DNA from: Campylorhamphus procurvoides
Taxonomy: Eukaryota > Chordata > Aves > Passeriformes > Dendrocolaptidae
Direction: 5' to 3'
DNA length: 64,000 nt
Assembly (NCBI GenBank): GCA_013396655.1
Contig: WBMV01003156.1
Span: 2,127,361-2,191,360 of the forward strand
Shown here: positions 14,591-27,778 of the stretch, one piece after another
Layout of the letters: every line of letters starts with the position of its first letter
How positions within the stretch are numbered: position 1 is the stretch's first letter
The notes under the pieces: model-generated
What the model saw: only the letters and a program-made list of their open reading frames with translations
Database searches by the model: none
Told to the model about the DNA's origin: nothing
Position numbers and translations under genes: made by a program

Positions 14591-16711
14591 TCTCTGAATG
14601 CTATTAGTGAGCTGTAGGAAGTGGCAGGTTCTGAAAAAGGTAAGTCAAATAGAAGTATTAAAACCAAAAGGATGCTGGAAAACACACAGTTGTTCTTCTA
14701 AAAGTTGTTGATTCTTCTCCCAAGAAGAGAAGCAACTACAATTTGTTCTCCCAAGGACAACAAAACACAAGACTTTCTGCCCAGCATGCTGTTAGCTAAT
14801 TGGGATTTGTTGGTACAGTCTGTAAATCCTTCAGAAATCAAAGCAGAGTCAAGTTTCAGTATCTGGAAAGATGAAGCCTTTGTATTGTAGCTAAATGGAG
14901 GTGAGGCAGAATCTGAAGCTTTCTTTCAGTTAGATTGTATTACATATTTGTGTTACCTCAAGAGTGGAACAAAGGCCACTTGAATACACCCCCAGTGGAG
15001 ACACAGCATTCAACCATCTACCTTGGCAGCTATGCCGTTATCACTCACTGATTCATGCACGAGTGCAGAAGCAGGACAGATCCTGGTAGATTCTTATTAA
15101 AAACCTGTGATGCACTTTCTTGCAGACTTTCAAGACAAAGCTTTTGAATCAACATTATTCTCTTTTTTGAGGTGACATGCTTTCTGGCATCTAGTGCTCA
15201 ACTTTCCCACTTGTTGCGACATACATATTTAAAATTTTAAAAGAAAAATCTTTCAGCGAGTGCAGTGAAGCATACTAGATACTCCTTCATACTACAGAGT
15301 TTCTGAAGATTTTTTGCCAATATTTATTCCAGAAAGACATAGCTCAGAGCTATCAAAGTTGAATGTAAAATAAAAAAAAACCCAAAACGTTCCAGAAATA
15401 GATCATTCAGATACCTAAGTACCTTGCCTGGTTTATGTTTTTTCTACACACAGCACTACTAGCACACTTCCCCCATGCCCAATCAATTTTCTGGCTTCTG
15501 CACTTATAAGATAAAAAAGAAAGGCCGTGGAAGGACAGTATTCTGTTATAGCTTTTGTTGATAACACACAATTCAGTTCCCCACTGCTACCTCTGGAATG
15601 AGGTTCAGGCAGCAGAGAAGAAGGGCTGGCAGAGCACCTTCACAGCCTCCCCACTCTTTCATGTTCCCAGGCAGCTACATTGCTGGAGGGCACCCTGAAA
15701 TTAGGCTGGGAGGAGAAATTGAACACAGTAAACCTTGGTACAGTATTGGTTCACTTCTGCCACAGTCACTTACCACTGGAAGCAGTTCCTATACTTACAC
15801 CCCATTTTTCCATGAATGAATCCTTTATACTCATCAACTAGTACATCACCAGTAGAGGTGTGAAGGGTTTTTATTTAAAGAAAGTGATAGCATGGTGATT
15901 CTATCTGAAGAATATTTGGTCTATGTTATTCTAACAGTGTAAATTGAATTTAAGTGGCATGCAACCATGTCTTTATTATTAGATGTTATCACTGTGAGCT
16001 ATTTTAGATTAGATGAAGAGCAATTGTAGATAAGGCAGTCATTCCTTGAAACCTGATGGTTAAATGCAAACACTAAGAATGAGAAAAAATACTGTGGAAT
16101 TTACTCTTCCTCAGCTGTAATATATGACTATGCAACAGCAAAAATAAAGTTCACTATTTCACCAGTAAATATTATCCCCATGAAAGATAAGCTCAAAGGA
16201 CTAGGTTACTAATCCTGCCTCTGACATTTAACAGTTCTGTTGTATCAAACAAACATGGTTTCAGTTTCTTTGTAAAGCAGAAATGCTAATACTTGTCTAC
16301 TTTTCCCAGTGGCATTTGTGAGGATAAATGTATTGTCATAGGGGTCTTTGAAAAGGAAAAGATGTAAGCATTTTTATTGATGTTCTACTTCCCAACCCAC
16401 TAGAGTATATTAAAAATAATTTCACAATTGCAAGTGCAACCTCTATCTATACATATTTCTGAATTTACCAGTCCTCCTGTCTACAAATTGAGAAGAGAGA
16501 ACAGCTCAGCAAGGATATTCTCTAGTCAACAATGCCTGTGTGCAAAAGATAAAATCATTTGCTGAATATGACCAAAATAATTTGAGCTAACTACAGCTGA
16601 TCCAGTTTGCCTTGCTGTTACATTGTTCAAAAACACCTGAATGATTTGAAGATTTTATCATCAATTAAACTGATTATGGGTAAATACGAAAAAGAAAGAA
16701 GAACCTGATAA
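14591..16711. other. A+T-rich sequence without a recognisable gene
   Basis: No coding region was recognised. The longest open frame (73 codons, 15598-15819, plus) has no family resemblance. No transposon end, simple repeat of note or RNA gene was seen. Confidence 0.55.
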
Positions 16712-17518
16712 CAGCTAACCTGGCTTTACTAAGGGCAAATCATGGCTGACAAGTTTGGTGACTTTCTGTGATGGGGCTGCAGCATTGGTGGATGGGGGCA
16801 AAGCCACTGACGTTGTCTACCTGGACTTGTGTAATTCATTTGACACTGTCCTGTATGACATCCTTGTCTCCAAATTGAAGAGACATGGAAATGATGGATG
16901 GACCACTCAGTGGCTGGATGGCCACATGCAAAGAGTTGTGGTCAACAGCTCAATGTCCACGTGGAGATAATGAGTGATGAGTGATGTCCCTCAGGAGCTG
17001 GTACTGGGGCCAATACTGTTCAGCATCTTTGTTGGCAACATGGACAGTGGGAATAAGGGCACCCTCAGAAAGTTCACTGATGACACTGAGCCATGTGGTG
17101 CAGTTGACAAGCTAGAGGGAAGGGACCTCACCCAGAGGGGTCCTTGACATGCTTGAGAGGTGGGTCAATCCTTTGATGTGGAGGCCTCATAGCAACTTTC
17201 CAGTATCTGAAGGGGACCTACAGGGAAGCTGGAGTGAAACTCTCTCAGGAACTGATGTGATAGGACAAGGAGCAATGGGCACAAATTGAAAGAAGGGAAA
17301 TTTAGGCTAGATGTTAGGAAGAAATTGTTTATTGTGAGGATGCTGAGATACTGGAACAGGTTGCTCAGGGAGGTTGTGGATGCCCCAACCCAAGGCCAGG
17401 TTGGATAAGGCCTTGAGCAACTTGGTCTAGCAGAAGCTGTTCCTGTCCATGGCAGAAGGGTTGGAACAAGACGGTCTTTAAGGTTCATTCCAAACCTTAA
17501 TGTTATATGATTCTATGA
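16712..17518 (+). mobile_element. CR1 LINE, plus strand, with RT remnant and internal deletion
   Basis: This copy keeps part of the reverse-transcriptase (RT) region followed by the 3' end. The RT part runs to about 17165. There the text 'gaggtgggtc' is followed after only about 20 bases by 'cctcatagcaactttccagt', which in complete CR1 copies lies much further on, so an internal deletion removed the intervening segment. The 3' part contains the standard blocks 'gtgataggacaaggagcaat', 'ttaggctagatgttaggaag' and 'gttgctcagggaggttgtgg', and ends with ATATGATTCTATGAT at 17505-17519. The element is 5'-truncated and non-functional. Confidence 0.92.
16755..17150 (+). pseudogene. Decayed CR1 reverse-transcriptase (ORF2) fragment
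   Basis: Translation from 16755 gives a CR1 RT segment with the domain-A motif [13 protein letters not shown], corresponding to the family's VYLDFSKAFDTV with the catalytic aspartate kept. It continues through [14 protein letters not shown]. Two consecutive in-frame stops (TAA then TGA, 16968-16973) break it. Beyond them the same frame resumes with DVPQELVLGPILFSIF, then FTDDT at 17073-17087, matching the family's FADDT catalytic box with an A-to-T change. A one-base insertion near 17140 shifts the frame. This was the polymerase of a LINE, used in life for target-primed reverse transcription; this copy cannot make it. Confidence 0.88.
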
Positions 17519-19267
17519 TAATACCTGGATGGAAAAAGTATTAATAAGTGATAGTTAGCTTCAACAAAGAAATAGTCTTTCTATTGAGTTGGTTTTTTTC
17601 CTTCTACAGAACAGGACGCCAATTCAGTGTCAGAAATAAAAATCATCCAGGCTTGAAAGAATTCTTTCAATTTAAACTGGTCAAGAATTATGCACACCAG
17701 TTTAAGGGTTAACGAGGGCATATCCATGCTTGAGACTATGAAGAGCTACTTACTTGCATAACAGTACAAAACATCTAATACACAGCTAGAGAAGGAGAGG
17801 GAAGAAGGGACTAATGAACACTATCCTATCCTAGTCTAATGCCAGGTATCCCTTTGTTTACCTTTTAGAGTGTGGATATTTGATATATTTCATAAAGATT
17901 TGCTCTGAGTGAGTCCCAGTGTGATTTTGCACAGGCTGGAGAAACCTTTTAGATCATCTGTAAAATAACTGTATGAGTTTTTCCCTGCAGTATCCAGTGA
18001 ACACACTGGATTATCACCAAATACGTTTTTTGTTTTCCTTGCAAAAATTGCCCTCATTTTCCTGTACGCACATTTCTTTAGTATATAATAAACAAACAAA
18101 GGAACATGACAGAAATTAATGTCTGCAGTACAAGGAATTAAATGCAAAAATAGTTGCTTGGCAACAAGCATGAGAAATAATAGGTTATGCCTGTACAAAC
18201 AGCCAAGCGAGTGGCACGAGTACCACTTCCGACTGCTGTGAAAAGGATGGGTAGCAGAGAGGATGTTGGAGGGGGGATTATGTTAATTAAATTTGACTCT
18301 CTAGTTTCTGCACCATCATGCATATGTGAGAACACAACAAATATGTATTTCAAGTTGCTTTCCTTTTATGTCCTTACAACTTTGTCTTTAATCAGCAAGT
18401 GAAGTTTTATTTTTAAATAGCTATGTTTTTTCTTAACACTTAAAAACATCTACAGAGGTGTAAATGAATACTGATTAACATATGTACTTCTTAAGGATTA
18501 ATGTACTGGACACTTGCAACTACTTTTCCAATGAACAATCCATCTATAAGCATTCTAGAAGCTTGGAACAATTCTTCAGTCTAATAAAACTATAACTATA
18601 TTCATCAATAGATACTTGCTCTTCAGTAATAATATACATGCATTGTTCATACACCCAAATGATATCAGACTAACCATTGGGAGCAATTAGGGGGAAAAAA
18701 TGAAAGAGACCCTCAGTAACTTTGTTCACATATACTAAAATATTGGAGAGAACTACCACCTCTGGCCAGGAAATCCTTGTACTGCAAATTCTTAGTGGTG
18801 AGAAAGATAATTCTGAGGAATTATCATTTTATGCTTATTTTGCTATTATACTTCTATCACCCACCATAGTCCACTGTTAGATGTTAAGACTTGGCTGACC
18901 TGTGGTCAGATCTATATAATCATTCTAATGTTCAAATTAGAAATTTTAGAAATATAAAGAGACATCAGACTGAGCTGCATCCAATATGACCATGCTCTTT
19001 ACCACAAACAATGTATCTTCGACATTGTCAATAGATGTAGCTATTCATGACCATCTTTTCTACATGTAGAAGCATCAAGTGGAAAATCAGGCTAAATCCA
19101 CAGGAATACCAAGAAGTGTTGAAGCAGTTCCTTTTTTGTTGTTGTTGACTATACTAGGACAGATCTCCAACTGATACAGCATTAACAAACTTGAACAGGC
19201 AAGGAAAAAGGTAAGTATCATTGGCAGGGGAAGTTCACTCCTAGGTAGAATTAACAAAAAACTCCAA

Positions 19268-19345
19268 TCAAACCAAACACACACACAAAAAAACCCAAAA
19301 CAAAACAAACAAACAAAAAAAAAACCCCAAAAAACCACACAACCT
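19268..19345. repeat. A/C-rich low-complexity tract
   Basis: A run composed almost only of A and C, including ACACACACA, AAACAAACAAAC and a run of ten A residues. Its complement is responsible for an apparent minus-strand frame rich in F, V, C and L (19087-19338), which is therefore an artefact and not a membrane protein. Confidence 0.8.
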
Positions 19346-21670
19346 CAATCAAAACCACGACAGAGTGTGCTGCTACCAGTGGATTGGGTAGTTTTTGATT
19401 CATGATCTGTAATGATTTCAAACTACTGATGAAAAACAGAGAGATCAAAGAATGTATTTTTACTCTATACAATCAATATTACCCTTATGCAAACTTCAGT
19501 AAGCTAGAGCCTCCTTTTGAAGACTGAGTCATCTAACTTGCAAATTTCATCAGTAGGTACAGGACCATGGAAGGGGAATTAACACTCATATTTTTCCATT
19601 TTCTTTCTCCTTCCCCTGTAGAATTTTGAAGAGTTATTTCTCTCATCAGTTAGTAAAGTAATATGGGTTATTCACCTGACTTTCATAATTCTGCATTTTT
19701 ATTAACTAATAAATATTATTCCAGGTTTAATATGCAGGATCTATTTTAACCTATCTTGACACCATCAGTATTACCTTAATACAGTGACTACCATGATCTA
19801 ATTGCTCCTTCATGCTATATTGAACACAGTGGGGAAAAATTCATTTGAATTTCATTCCCTGCTTTCTCAATAAATTGATACAATGACATGAATTTTCAAC
19901 ACTCTTTTAACTAAAAAGTGAGTCATAATTACTGAGGTGGTCTTAGTGTCCACAAATTCCCAAGGAAAAAAAAAAGTCTTGTTTAGTGCATCACAAAACA
20001 TCTTTACAGTTTGAGAAGATATGATATTTGCAGAATGAACAAGGGACTGATAGATATCCCCTCCATTTGTTTTTCAGTCTATGCAAATGCAAGGTAAGCT
20101 TGGACAACATTCTTCCTAAACCACTCCTGACTACCTAGGTGAGCAAGTATTTCAGCTTCATTCAGTTGCTCTCACTGTGCTCACACACAGAGTGTTCTGA
20201 GCTCCACAGTCAACATATCAAAGGAGGCTAATGAGACTGAAATTTCAACAGGGGTAGTAAACACACACCTTGGAAGTCATTACCCAAAGAGAACAATGAA
20301 CAAAGGCATCAGCTTGTTTTGAACTAGACAGAAAGCTCTCCTTGTTTAGCTGTTTCTCCAATTCTGTTTAGCTCAGCATGTCAACACTTACTTTCGTCAC
20401 CACAAATATATGCTAATCAAGCTATTGATCTTATCCTTGGGAAAGAGATCCAAGTTTAAATTAGCTGTTTTTAAATTCTTGGGAAATGACAGGCTGAATG
20501 GAAAAAATACATACTTTCTAAGGTATTATCTATACCACCTACACTAAAATAAAACTTTACTAGAAAAATTTTTCATTAAAACCCCACTAGGCCAAACTGT
20601 AATCTCATTTACATTTATTTCACACTATAAAAGTGCTACATGCAAGAGCTTAGTTAGCTAGAGGCTTATTTTATATTTCTGAGCCATCATGATCAGCATT
20701 AGCAACACAAGAAGGTGAAACATCAGTAAGACATTAGAGATGCGTCAGCAATAGGTAACACTGTCAGTGTTACTAAGCATGAAACCGCCCATCCTAAAAA
20801 GGGGAAACTCCGGTGGTTGTTCCACACGTTCTGGACAGCACAAGTATGGTGGAATAGATTCCGGACACTCCTTACTTTGCTGAAATTTTCCAACCAAACT
20901 TCCTTGAAATGCAAAACGCTACTGAGACACTTGAGCAACTTAGCCAAAATTCCAGTTCAGAGCATCACCATAATAGCATTAACATAAAAATATGCCTGCC
21001 AGGTACTATACAAGCATGAATCAATCTCTTTGTATAAACAGCTTCCTAATAAGATCAGTGATCAAATTACAAAAAAGTTATTAGGAAAACCACTTAGTTT
21101 AATTGAAGCAACCAACACACAGTGATGGTGTCTACATCAAATGTACAGGTAGTGAGTCAGACAGAGCAGGTGACCTTGCCTTCCCAAACCCAAGTACTGG
21201 AGTTCAAAGGCAAGAAAATAGATGGCTAAACAGGATGGACTCAGTCCAGCATCACAACAAGCATACCAGGAATATGGTATGGACATCCCTGCTTACAGGA
21301 ATTATATGCAGTATTTCCAAGCATGGAAATTATTTCATGCAAAATCAGACTGAGCACACTACTTGTTTCAGTTCTCATATTTCTACAGTTAGTAACATTT
21401 ATATTTTTTTAATACATCAAAATACAAATATAAGGTTATTCAGAATGAAATAAAGACAGAATCTTTGCCAACAACTGTACTTAAAAGCAAACAGGAAAAA
21501 CACTGGTCCAAGAAAACAAGCAAAAAATGGAGCTTGATTCTTCAGTTGTTATGGGATTGTTATGAACAGCTAATTAATACGACATTGTTCTAGTGGCTTA
21601 CACAGTAGCAAGATAATACATAATGCATCATTACACACAACTTCTTCCATAAGCCAGGAATAATTAATTA

Positions 21671-21699
21671 TTAAATAAACAATGTCTATGTTTATTTAA
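21671..21699. promoter_or_regulatory. Candidate forkhead-motif palindrome
   Basis: TTAAATAAACA (21671-21681) and TGTTTATTTAA (21689-21699) form a perfect 11-bp inverted repeat around a 7-base spacer. Each arm carries the forkhead core TGTTTA/TAAACA. Directly upstream is TAATTAATTA (21661-21670), a homeodomain-type core. Such motifs arise by chance in A+T-rich DNA, so the regulatory reading is an inference only. Confidence 0.25.
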
Positions 21700-21930
21700 A
21701 ATACAGTTAAGACATTTTAAATTATACCCATGTTAATCTAGACAAGCCAACCAAATTCTCAAAAAGTTCTACAGAATGGGGAGAAATTCAGCTCCCATTA
21801 TCTTAAATATATTCTTTTGTCTAAAGAAGACCATTTGAAGCTCATTTAGCAAAACTTATTCTATCACTGGAAAGTAACAGCCCAATAACATATTCTGTGA
21901 GACTTCTAACTCCAAATATATTAGCCTCAT

Positions 21931-21983
21931 AAAAAAAAAAAAAAAGCCAAACCGACACCAAACCAAAAAAAAAATCAAACTAA
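21931..21983. repeat. Poly-A and A/C-rich tract
   Basis: Fifteen A residues (21931-21945) followed by an A/C-rich segment with a further A run. There is no recognisable retroposed sequence immediately upstream, so I do not call a processed pseudogene or SINE here. Confidence 0.75.
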
Positions 21984-22959
21984 AAAGAGCGATAAAATTG
22001 AGGGTTTAAGCTTAAGATGATGGTTACGGTAATATGAGATTTACATATTCCTAAATCCTTCCTCTAGGAAATAGCTAAAATAGAAGTAAATCACAGCACT
22101 ACCTATAAAAAAGAATAACTTTTGGGTCTTGGAAAAGTGGTGAAGAAAATTCAGTAGGTCTCTTTCCAGTCACCATGGATGAGACCCATAATTAACATGC
22201 AATTCTTCAAACACAGGAGCTAACTTTTAAATTGCACAGGTTGCAATTCTAGTGTGAATACACAGACATGATTTAAAAATAAAACACATGTTTATGCTAG
22301 AAATTAAGAAAGTACAGGGAATATAGGTCATGCAAAATATAGCATGATGACTTAAAGATTAAGACTTTTCAGATACTTCATTATTAAAAGCATATATAAG
22401 TTATTTCCAAGCATTGCAATGCATCCCTATGTACAATTTAGTCTAATGACAATCACTCATGATCTTTTTAGTCCTATTTCTGCAAATGCTGTTTAACCGC
22501 TTCCTATTAAAATATCTTTCTTTTTGAAAACACCTTTTAAACTTCACTAATGGCATAATACACAATAAAGAAAAGCTTGAAGGTGTCAGAACATCCCTGC
22601 AGTTTTTCTGGAGGCTGAAATTTCATTAAGTAAATAAGTTCCTGTCCATTTCATGGGAAAGTGAACCCCATGAGAATCTAATTGCAAAAGAGCTTTGGTC
22701 TAAGTACAACTTTAATTGTAAAAACTATTGTGGCACTCCAATTACCCATTTCAATCAATGAGATTAAGTGTGGCACTGAGGTTTTCATCACTCTGATTTT
22801 TATTTTATTTTTGTTTAGTTCACAACTGCATGGTTTTTCTTCCCAAAAATCAGGGAGATTTTATCACAGATCAGCTAAATCTGTGGAACTTCAAAGCAGA
22901 AACTACAAGGCACATAAATTGCTTTTTTTAATTCTGAAGGTAAAAGCCTGATCTGTCCT

Positions 22960-23360
22960 TCAAAATACTAAAAACCTACCACACATCTGATGAGGACTAA
23001 GTGTTTCAACTGTTTCAAGTGTTGCTCTGTTGTGTGAAATTGTGCTTGACTGTCCATCAGAGAGGATGAGGAGCCCCAGCCAGCAGCTGACAGTGGGCCT
23101 GATGCTTTGTTCAGGAGAACCCCTAATCCTAATACAGCACCCAAATAACACTGAGTCGGGCTGTGCCAGAAAAGAGCAGATGGAAAGGGCTGCAAGAACC
23201 CAGACAAGAGCTGTGGATAGCTTTGTGGTAAATCTGAGCAGCAGCACACCATTTCCCTGGCGAAACGAATCTTATGGAACAGCTTCTACAGGAACAAAAC
23301 AGTTCCCTTTTTATGGGCTACTAACACAGGCTACTGGTCCACTGAAGAACTTGTGAAAGC
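22960..23360. other. G+C-richer block with overlapping open frames, unidentified
   Basis: Three open frames overlap here: 108 codons on the plus strand (23030-23356) and 95 and 94 codons on the minus strand (22960-23247 and 22968-23252). They read through each other, so at most one could be real. None contains a motif I recognise. The block is richer in G+C than its flanks. It could be a very old repeat, a decayed exon or unique sequence; no splice pattern convinced me. Confidence 0.3.
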
Positions 23361-23636
23361 CCATTCCCCAACGACAAGATGCAACCATTTGAAGAAGCCT
23401 ATTTGTCTGTCCTCGCCCACCCCCTGCTCCCGTAAATCCTATAGTGCTTGTTCAGTGGTAGAAAGTTGAACACTGAATCATGAGATTTTTTACCTAACCC
23501 CGATGTACAGAACAAAAGCAATAGATGTTTTGCCATCTGTGCAGCAGATCAGAGCTATTTAAGTGTTTTCATTAACTGTGACTTAAATATGTTTAGCAGA
23601 AATAACTATTCTATTTTTTTAAAGTAATACTTGAGG

Positions 23637-23711
23637 AAAAACAAACAAACAAAAAAGCACACCACCTCCACCCTCCCAAAAATAAAAATTAAAAAAAAAT
23701 CCCCACAAAAC
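23637..23711. repeat. A/C-rich low-complexity tract
   Basis: AAACAAACAAAC, then an AC-rich segment with CCACCTCCACCCTCCC, then A runs and CCCCAC. Simple low-complexity DNA without a clear unit. Confidence 0.7.
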
Positions 23712-26700
23712 AGTTTCCTCCTCTTTGTAAATAAATGATTAATGCAATTCCTGGGCAGTAGCTTCTCTCAGTAATTGCATTCACCCCAAATACAAAAAAA
23801 ATTCAAACAACGGAATGAAAGAGGTAAGTGTTGGTCCCTCTGTACCCACTGAAACTTGTTTGCTTTGTTTAAAATAAGCTTCTAGAATGGAACACAAACC
23901 TCTACAGATTCATTAATACCTTTTATTTTTAAAATCACATTTTCATTTAAGCAGCTTAAATATTTTAAAAGCAGTCTCTGGCTCTGAACATAAATAAAAG
24001 AATGCAGCAATATCCTTTAAAAGATGGGAGGCAGTACAACCAACTATGTTACTACTTTTCTTTTGTGGCAGACTGCCTATTAAAGGGAAAAAGTAATTTC
24101 GCATATGGGAAAACAAAAAGGTAAGTTAAACATTTTTCTATTCTTTATAGGAAAGACATCGGTGATAAAAATGACAGGTTAATGTATTCCCTAGAACATT
24201 TATTCATGTGCTTATTTTGCAAGCCATAGAATCAACTGTCAGCTTTCTGATACAGTTCAGTAGACAGTGACTTTTGCTCACAGTTAGTGCAAATATTTCC
24301 ACATGCTCAAGTAAAAAAAAAATCCCAAATCAGATTCTCATTGACTCTCCAAATACATATACTTTACATTAATTAGACAAAGAATAGTAATATTACTTTT
24401 AAAGACAGAGTATCCAGGTGATAGTTGAAGTCATTTTTGAAAGTGAGATCTACTAAGGCAGCAAAATACAGATTTAAATACTACACAGAGGTTCCAAATT
24501 CATGCTAAAACTTGTTTCCTTTTATATATATTTTTTATACCTGTATATGAAACTGCATTTATAAGTGTCAATATATCAATGCATACACAGCCTATGTAAC
24601 ATGCTTTCTTGTTGAAGGACAATGAAGTATTTTGGCAGAGTTTAGCAATTATACTGAAATAAAAACGTTTTATATGAAATGATGTTATTGGAAGACGTGC
24701 TAGTACCTGTGGCAACCATAACTACCTCCAGTATTATATTCACCTTATCTTTTTTAATGCCATTGCCAAATTGGTTTTCTGCAGAATATGATACACATGA
24801 TTGTTTAAAGACACAAATACTGAAAGAGTCCCTCTAATTCTAGAGTGAGGTCTGTAGACAAATAAGTAATTCATACTTGGCTTTCCTAATGTAGAAGTGC
24901 AATAACAGTAAAATCACTTTCTCAGTCTCAGATGTTTTCTGTGGATTTCTAATATTTATTTGCTGTAGTGAAAGAACTAGGATGACAAATCATTCATGAG
25001 TGAGTGGCAGGAAACTACTAGATCAGAAGCAAACGAAACCATAATTTTTAAAACTGACTAACAGAGAATATGGCCTCTAGGAAATGGAGATACAGGTTCA
25101 TGAAAAACCATTTAGTTTTATAAATTAATCATTATTATATCATTCAGAAAACAAAACATGCTGAAGAGGCAGTGCTAAATTAAATTCATCACTACTTTAG
25201 GAAGCTGATTATCCTTATATACGTGCAGAATAAAGCAAGGTAGTTAGAAGTCCTCTGGAGGAGTTTGGATTTCTATCAGATGGTCAAAGCCTTGTTTCAG
25301 TATTTAATATGTATTTCATTTTGTTAATGCAGAATTTTAGCGACTTGGTACTGTGATACTTGAAGTCTTTTTAGGTTTCAATTTAGGAATGACACTTCAA
25401 CAATACAGTAGATTTACAAGACATTTCAAGAACCTGTGTGCCCCTAGAATGACTTGGATGGGTAATAAGGATGAACCAAAGTCCTTTCAGATCACTTCAG
25501 CTATTACTGGCACATGCCCACACACGTGTAGGAGACAGGGCAGGACCATGTCATCACACTTTCCTGGTTGCCAAAGAAATACAACTGCATTAAATGGCCA
25601 CATTTAAACCCATAAATTCTGCATCTCTCTGGAGTGCATTAGCTAGGGCTTTACAACACATTTAATTTTGAAACTATAATATCAGCATAAAGTCATAAGC
25701 TTTAATGTTCAAATATTAATTGAGCTTGTATTTGAACTACTACATGTCATTTGAAGTACTTAAGAGCTACGCATGAATTAAAATATTCCTCAGAAACTTG
25801 AAAAAAAATTTCAAATGTTTTCCCCCATATTTTTTCACTGCATCCAATATCAAACCATTTTGGTTATATATGACCACTGAACAACTTGTGGGGAAAATAA
25901 TTAAATCCCTAAATACTTCTCTGAAAGAAACATTTAAACTTTACTGCTATAAAGATCACAATGTTCTGGGTACATCCAAATCTGAGGCAAAAATTCCTGT
26001 ATTGTTAATGAAGGCAGACAAGGATTTATATATTTCATACTTGACCCTTCACACAGCAAATTGACTGTCTGCTAAGTCACAGCTACTAGATATTCTAGTG
26101 ATAGAACTTATAATGAACATACAGCATGCTTACTCAATACTTTTGTATTATCATACTAATTCTAAAATTTATTATCTTTTACCTTTCACTGTGTTAAAAA
26201 AAGGTAAAATAATATTAAGCTTTTGTTCCAGAGAAATATTTACTTTTTTCGTTAGAGGATATTTTGTATTGCAAGTATCACTTTTTAGAGAAGTCATATA
26301 ACTAAGTAAAATTATTTATAAGAAATTGAATGTCAATTTTGTGGTTAATGGAAAGAATTTCATTTCCTCTCATTTGATTAAATATATTTGATGTGGCTAG
26401 TGTAATTATTCCCCCTGAATATTAAGTATATTTAAATTATATGAAAAGCCAGTGCAAGGTCTTCAGCAGTGGAAATTTGTGCTGGAATGACAGAGAGAAC
26501 TGTATCATACCTAGCTAAGCCTAAGCACCAGGCCATTTAGAAGCATTAATTGAGTTTAAGTCATCAAAAAAATTCATGAGATCAGCTTTCTCTGCAAATT
26601 TGCAGCAAAAATATGCATGCATTTTAATTCTACATTTATACAGGAATTTTGAAGTCTCATGACTGATGTTTTTACTGAAAAATGCTTTCCTGGACTATGG

Positions 26701-27459
26701 AAATGGCTCTTCATTGCCATATTCACAACACTAAGCTGCCACCTCCCCCTCTTTTTAAAACAGTGCACACATTAACATGATACTTCAAACACTATGATAT
26801 TTATGTCCACAGAGTTTACAGTATATTTAGAATACTTGCGTATGATCTTCCCCATTTAATCAAGTATGTCTTCATAATCCTTATTTTCAAGGCAAGTTCT
26901 CAGAAAGTGGGGAAAGAAAGATCCTAGTACCTTAATTTTATTACTCTTTGTAAAACTAAGGAATTGCCAATAGCCACAACAGACAGAGACAAGAAAATCT
27001 GTCTACAGAGACCCTTTATAGAGTAATTGTACAGCTTAGTGAATCTCAGTGTGATCTTCAAGCACTTGAGACTACATTGTAGTTAACCAAAAAATAGTTT
27101 GCTTTCAAGACAGTGGAGATTAAGACACCAAAAGGCACAACAGCTCAAAATACAACACCTAAAGTGTCATTTGTTTACAATTTATCCAAGTTGTGTGCTC
27201 TTGCAGGCTCTATTCTACCAATAGTTACATAAGCAAAATGACTAAAAAAGAGTCTCGTGGGCTGCATGCTCTGCTTTTCAGGAAACAGCATCAAGGAGAG
27301 AAGGCCCAGGAGACAAGAGCTGATGCCACGGCTTTGTGCCCTTGCAGAGAGCGGCAGAATACCAGCCCCGATCAAAACTAGAGGAAATGCCAGGGAATAT
27401 CATGCTTGACTGCAAACTATTTCATATACTAGAATAGACATCTCCTTTGGGCATACCTT

Positions 27460-27778
27460 CTCAAAGGAGGTTGTAGTGAAGTGGGAGTTGGTCTCTTCTG
27501 CCATGTCTCAAGTGAAAGGATGAGAGTAAATGGCCTTAAGTTGTACCAGGGGAGCTTCAGTTTAGATATTAGTGGGGTGGGGGGAGGCGGGAAATCACGG
27601 AAAGAGTGATGAGGAATTGGAGTAAGTTGCCCAGGTGTGTCACCATCTCTGAAAGTGTTCAAGAGATGGCTGGATGTGGCACCTGGGAATATGGTTCAGA
27701 GGTGATTGTGGTGGTTCTAGGTTGGTAGTCGGACCAGATGATCTTGACAGGCTCTTCTAACCTTGATGGCTCTGTGAT
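27460..27778 (+). mobile_element. CR1 LINE, 3' end, plus strand
   Basis: The sequence follows the CR1 3' region in sense orientation: 'gaggttgtagtgaagtgggagttggtctctt', 'gtgttcaagagatggctgga', and near the end 'ggaccagatgatcttgacag' and 'ctaaccttgatggctctgtg', a decayed form of the CR1 terminus. A G-rich run (27573-27591) replaces the usual text in the middle. The element is 5'-truncated and diverged. The 77-codon minus-strand open frame in it is not a gene. Confidence 0.88.

Larger units (their letters stand above)
17519..27459. other. Long A+T-rich stretch without a recognisable gene
   Basis: Almost 10 kb with no coding region or classifiable transposon that I can support. Open frames are 116 codons or shorter and many overlap others on the opposite strand, notably around 18138-18402 and 22960-23356. 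It contains several A/C-rich low-complexity tracts (listed separately) and a forkhead-motif palindrome at 21671-21699. It could be intergenic or intronic. Confidence 0.55.

Noticed and set aside
17165..17488. 107-codon minus-strand open frame
   Set aside because: It is antisense to the plus-strand CR1 3' end and has no independent support.
19087..19472. Minus-strand open frames with a hydrophobic, F/V/C/L-rich protein that looks like membrane segments
   Set aside because: The hydrophobic text is the translation of the complement of an A/C-rich low-complexity tract (GT-rich on that strand).
21931..21945. Poly-A run as the tail of a processed pseudogene or SINE
   Set aside because: No gene-like or tRNA-like sequence precedes it and no flanking duplication is visible.
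24116..24130. AAGGTAAGT-type splice-donor motifs (also near 19209, 23822 and 63808)
   Set aside because: Consensus donors occur by chance at this rate; no upstream open exon with an acceptor could be paired with any of them.
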